Source of the DNA: Lucifuga dentata
Taxonomy: Eukaryota; Chordata; Actinopteri; Ophidiiformes; Bythitidae
NCBI GenBank assembly: GCA_014773175.1
Contig: VXCM01001014.1
Coordinates: forward strand, 186,001 to 250,000
Reading direction: 5' to 3'
DNA length: 64,000 bases
Part shown: positions 61,150-64,000 of the stretch, one piece after another
Layout: each line of letters starts with the position of its first letter
How positions within the stretch are numbered: position 1 is the first letter of the stretch
Notes under the pieces: model-generated
Seen by the model: the letters and a program-made list of their open reading frames with translations, nothing else
Told to the model about the DNA's origin: nothing
Database searches by the model: none
Position numbers and translations under genes: made by a program

Positions 61150-61493
61150 GTTTAGATCAGGGGTACTCAAATACAAAAATACAAATATTAAAGGTCCACA
61201 AAGAAAATTTTCAATAAGACAAAGATCTGTTTATTAAAGGCAGTCAAGCCAGGGTTGGACTGGGGGGGTGGGGTGCTGCTGCTGAAACTAGCTGTGCTGT
61301 CAACTTTCAACTTTCAGTCGGACATTGTTTCACTTTGCAGCTTTTGAATTTTGACTTGTTGCGTCACAGCAATGTCTTGCTGATAATACGAATAATATAT
61401 ATGAAAAGTATAATTTGCTCAGTGTCTGGAGACAGTTGTGGTTTGGTCCAGATCTGGACCACGGTCAGGATTTTGAGGATGACTGGTTTAGAT
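61150..61493 (+). mobile_element. hAT-type MITE with perfect 8-bp target-site duplication
   Basis: GTTTAGAT occurs at 61150-61157 and 61486-61493, exactly flanking 328 bp (61158-61485). The insert begins CAGGGGTACTCAAATAC. Its end, reverse-complemented, begins CAGTCATCCTCAAAATCC. An 8-bp duplication and CAG...CTG ends are hallmarks of hAT transposons. There is no transposase, so it is non-autonomous. Confidence 0.85.
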
Positions 61494-62384
61494 TATATCA
61501 CCACAGTGGCAAATTGCAGTATTATGTTAAAAGCAACGAACATATCAATGTCTTTATTGTTATTGTTGTTCTTATTTAAAAAAAAAAAAAAAAAAANAAA
61601 AAAAAAAAAAAAAAAAAAACTTTCTGTGATTTTGATTTGACAGCCTCAGAAATCAATATAAAGTTGCAGTGCTCTCTGACATAGCATCACACACAACAAA
61701 ATGACATTATAGGCTTTACAAATATATGACTTATTGCAGGGCTGTTGTACTGGATTGCATTAGACTTCACAGATGTACTTAATAAACCTTTAACTCAGTA
61801 TAGATCAAATAGAAATGTGCTCACCCTTGGAGTGAACACTTGTGTTGTATCTGCACTGTTCTACATTCTGGCATGTTTGTGCTTCATGCTTGGCAGCCGT
61901 TGCGTTTCAGGCTTTGGTGTACACCAAACTGATGTACATATTTCCTGCTTGCTTGACTGGCTGTGTTCCCTCGTCTGACAATTTAACCCAACAAACATCT
62001 GCTTCTCCCTCACTGAAAGCCAAAAACTCCCCTGCTTTCTCTGAACGAAACTTGAGACTCAAGAATTATACTGTTTCTGCTTCAAATCCAAAATTGAAAT
62101 CTAAATTAGATGCTGAAATGGGAGCTTGGCCGCTGCTGGTTTCATCTCTGAATTTATTAGATTGCCTTAGTGCTTAAATTAAATTGCTATTGAGCAATTG
62201 AACAAAACAACAATTTGACCAGAAAGCTTTGACTTGCAAATAAGCTCTCTGATTGGCTGCTGGGTGAGGTTTGAGTGTCTGGGGAAGATTATACTGCAAG
62301 GAATGATTTACATCAAGGACTAATCATGGAATTTGGATCTTCCTCAGAACTTTTAACATCCAGGAAACTGAATATACCTCAGAA
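61494..62384. other. gene-free sequence
   Basis: An A-run broken by an N at 61597. Two overlapping frames (61745-61978 and 61842-62177) have no recognisable domain. Confidence 0.45.
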
Positions 62385-62860
62385 GCACTGAAGGAAGTAC
62401 TAAATCCTAAATATACTCAAGTATCAAAAGTAAAAGTATTCATTTCGAAGAATGGTCACTGCCAGACTCTTAAGGTGCAGGTAACAATGGATTTCCTTGC
62501 ACGACCTCTCCTCAAACAAAGTGGCCATTTCGATTTTCTAACGTATGTGCATTTGCTGGTCCAGTAATAAAATTTGTGCAGTGTGCAGACGCCCACAGAG
62601 ATGTCCACACAGACGTCCACACAGACAGTCGCTGATGTGAGCAGCTGATGAAATTTACATCATACTGACCCTCATAGCTACATGGACGTAGAAAGTATAA
62701 TTCAGCCTGTCATCTGAACAGAAATTAACCACAGCCTCTTAAATTTAGCAGAATAGAAGTAGCACAAAAAGGAAATACTCAAGTAAGGAACATTCTTCTC
62801 AAACTTGTACTTAATACTAAGTACATATATAAATGTACTTAGTTACCTTCTAATACTGTA
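62385..62860 (+). mobile_element. AGTAC-rich dispersed repeat, near-complete copy
   Basis: The head is gaaggaagtactaaatcc with atactcaagtatcaaaagta. The tail is gaatagaagtagcacaaaaa, tactcaagtaagg and atgtacttagttacctt. Same order and orientation as 14430-15045. Confidence 0.65.
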
Positions 62861-63129
62861 ACTGAGACATCAAAGAAACGATTTATGAAACATCACACAT
62901 TACAGCAAACTAAATGCCATTCAGTTTTAGCTGTAATCAGGTAGAATGAGGATAGAAGCTCCACTGTAGATCCATTGCAGGTTGTGTGGGTGAGAGGCCC
63001 TGAGGGAAGAGGATTTACACAGGGGAAACCAGAATCATCGGAATTCAATTTCAAGATCAGAAGGTGATGACCCCACTTTTAGGGAGAGCCTCAGGAGAAG
63101 GGCTTAGAGATTGGCTGCCCACAACATGC

Positions 63130-63186
63130 TTCAACCAGCTACCCACACACACATCACACACATACACGCACACACACCACACACAT

Positions 63187-63247
<61 letters not shown>

Positions 63248-63248
63248 N

Positions 63249-63284
<36 letters not shown>
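63130..63284. repeat. (CA)n joined through an N to a G36 run
   Basis: A CA tract of over 100 bp with interruptions, an N at 63248, then 36 uninterrupted Gs. The G-run length may be a sequencing or assembly product. Confidence 0.9.
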
Positions 63285-63289
<5 letters not shown>

Positions 63290-63581
63290 CACTTCCTGAG
63301 ACCTTGGACCATGTGGCTGGTCTGGGCCAAAATGGTCTTGTTGCATTCAAACCACTTCTCTGTCTCTTTGTCTCAATCTCAATCTTCGTCTCTATCTTCG
63401 TTACATTAAAAAAAAAAAAAAAAAANAAAAAAAAAAAAAAAATCACCTGTTCCAAAAATACAATTATTTTACAAGATGGTGAAATTTTCCAATAATAATT
63501 CCAGTAATTCCAAAAGTTTTCCAGTTTGAGCTGAAAAACAGTCTTGTTTCAACATGATTGGTCTTGGTTAGTCTTTGTAAA

Positions 63582-63940
63582 GTATTCAGGTTGATATATT
63601 GTAAGGAGGAGTGTCCAGAGGTCTACATAGGGAAAACCAAACAACAAATCTGTAAGTGGATGGCCCAGCACAGGACACGACAGGACCAGACTCAGCGGTT
63701 TACCTCCACCTGAATGATGGAGGACATTCCTTTGAAGATGATAATGTACACATTTTGGACAGAAAGGATCATTGGTTTGAGAGAGGAGTAAAGGAGGCCA
63801 TTTATGTTCATGTAGAGACACCTTCCCTCAACAGAAATGGAGGTCTCAGATACAATCTCCCCACCAGCTACAGTGTGCTGCTGTCTTCCCTTCCAAAGAA
63901 ATTTGGGTTCAGGTCGTGCATCCAACCAGGGGACCATTAA
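63582..63940 (+). pseudogene. Penelope-like retroelement remnant: GIY-YIG endonuclease domain, frameshifted
   Basis: One frame reads RLIYCKEECPEVYIGKTKQ and continues to WMAQHR. LIY and YIG stand where the GIY and YIG motifs of this nuclease family occur. After a small indel near 63675-63681 the frame switches and reads GPDSAVYLHL, HSFEDDNVHILDR, WFERGVKEAIYV and PSLNR, ending at TAA 63938-63940. These segments match the C-terminal part of GIY-YIG proteins from Penelope-like (Neptune-type) elements of fish. In those elements the domain follows a reverse transcriptase, and none is present here. The first frame stops 36 nt after the indel, so the copy is dead. Confidence 0.75.
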
Positions 63941-64000
63941 AAATTAGAAGTTGAAATTTATTATTTGAAATTAATTCATCGCTTGAAATTTGAATAATGC

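Noticed and set aside
61842..62177. 111-codon frame
   Set aside because: Ser/Leu/Asn-rich with no domain; it overlaps another frame of similar length.

Overview
The window reads as teleost fish nuclear DNA, probably a spiny-rayed fish. The reasons are one recognisable vertebrate gene (nanos1), AT-rich gene-poor flanks, abundant (CA)n/(GA)n/(ATAG)n microsatellites, and remnants of repeat families common in fish: a LINE tail ending in tandem ATGG, a Penelope-like GIY-YIG fragment, hAT-like and TTAA-flanked MITEs, and AGTAC-rich repeats. It is a draft assembly. There is one 114-N gap (563-676) and about 28 single-N junctions. Five of those are flanked by equal 61-66 bp direct duplicates, which look like contig ends that overlapped but were never merged.

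The only gene I can support is intronless nanos1 on the minus strand (18039-18786). It encodes about 226 residues once a 67-nt assembly duplication inside the zinc-finger region is discounted. It has the N-terminal NOT1-interacting motif and a complete tandem CCHC zinc finger. Upstream lie a GC box and a TATA-like element; downstream is a poly(A) signal. An upstream ATG opens a 47-codon reading frame that overlaps the nanos1 start in another frame.

Layout: 1-3.6 kb is gene-free with a gap and microsatellites. 3.8-5.3 kb is a decayed DNA-transposon-like unit plus two assembly duplications. 7.6-15 kb is a mosaic of repeats, including a LINE insertion with a 13-bp target-site duplication, a TTAA MITE with about 75-bp inverted repeats and an inverted second copy, and a duplicated ~300 bp block carrying an RFX X-box-like palindrome in both copies. 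15-19 kb holds nanos1. 19-37 kb and 41-47 kb are mostly unique gene-free DNA, with stretches whose composition (homeodomain-type and octamer motifs, few simple repeats) suggests conserved regulatory elements around a developmental gene; this cannot be proved without alignment. 37.6-41.1 kb and 47.8-54.8 kb carry interspersed copies of at least three repeat families. 53.4-55.1 kb has strongly purine-biased tracts. 60.6-64 kb has a second LINE-tail fragment, a hAT-type MITE with a perfect 8-bp target duplication, an AGTAC-family element and a frameshifted Penelope-like GIY-YIG remnant.

I found no bacterial-type system, CRISPR array, rRNA, convincing tRNA or endogenous virus. The most useful observations are the artefactual break in nanos1, the overlapping uORF, the duplicated X-box block and the newly delimited MITEs.
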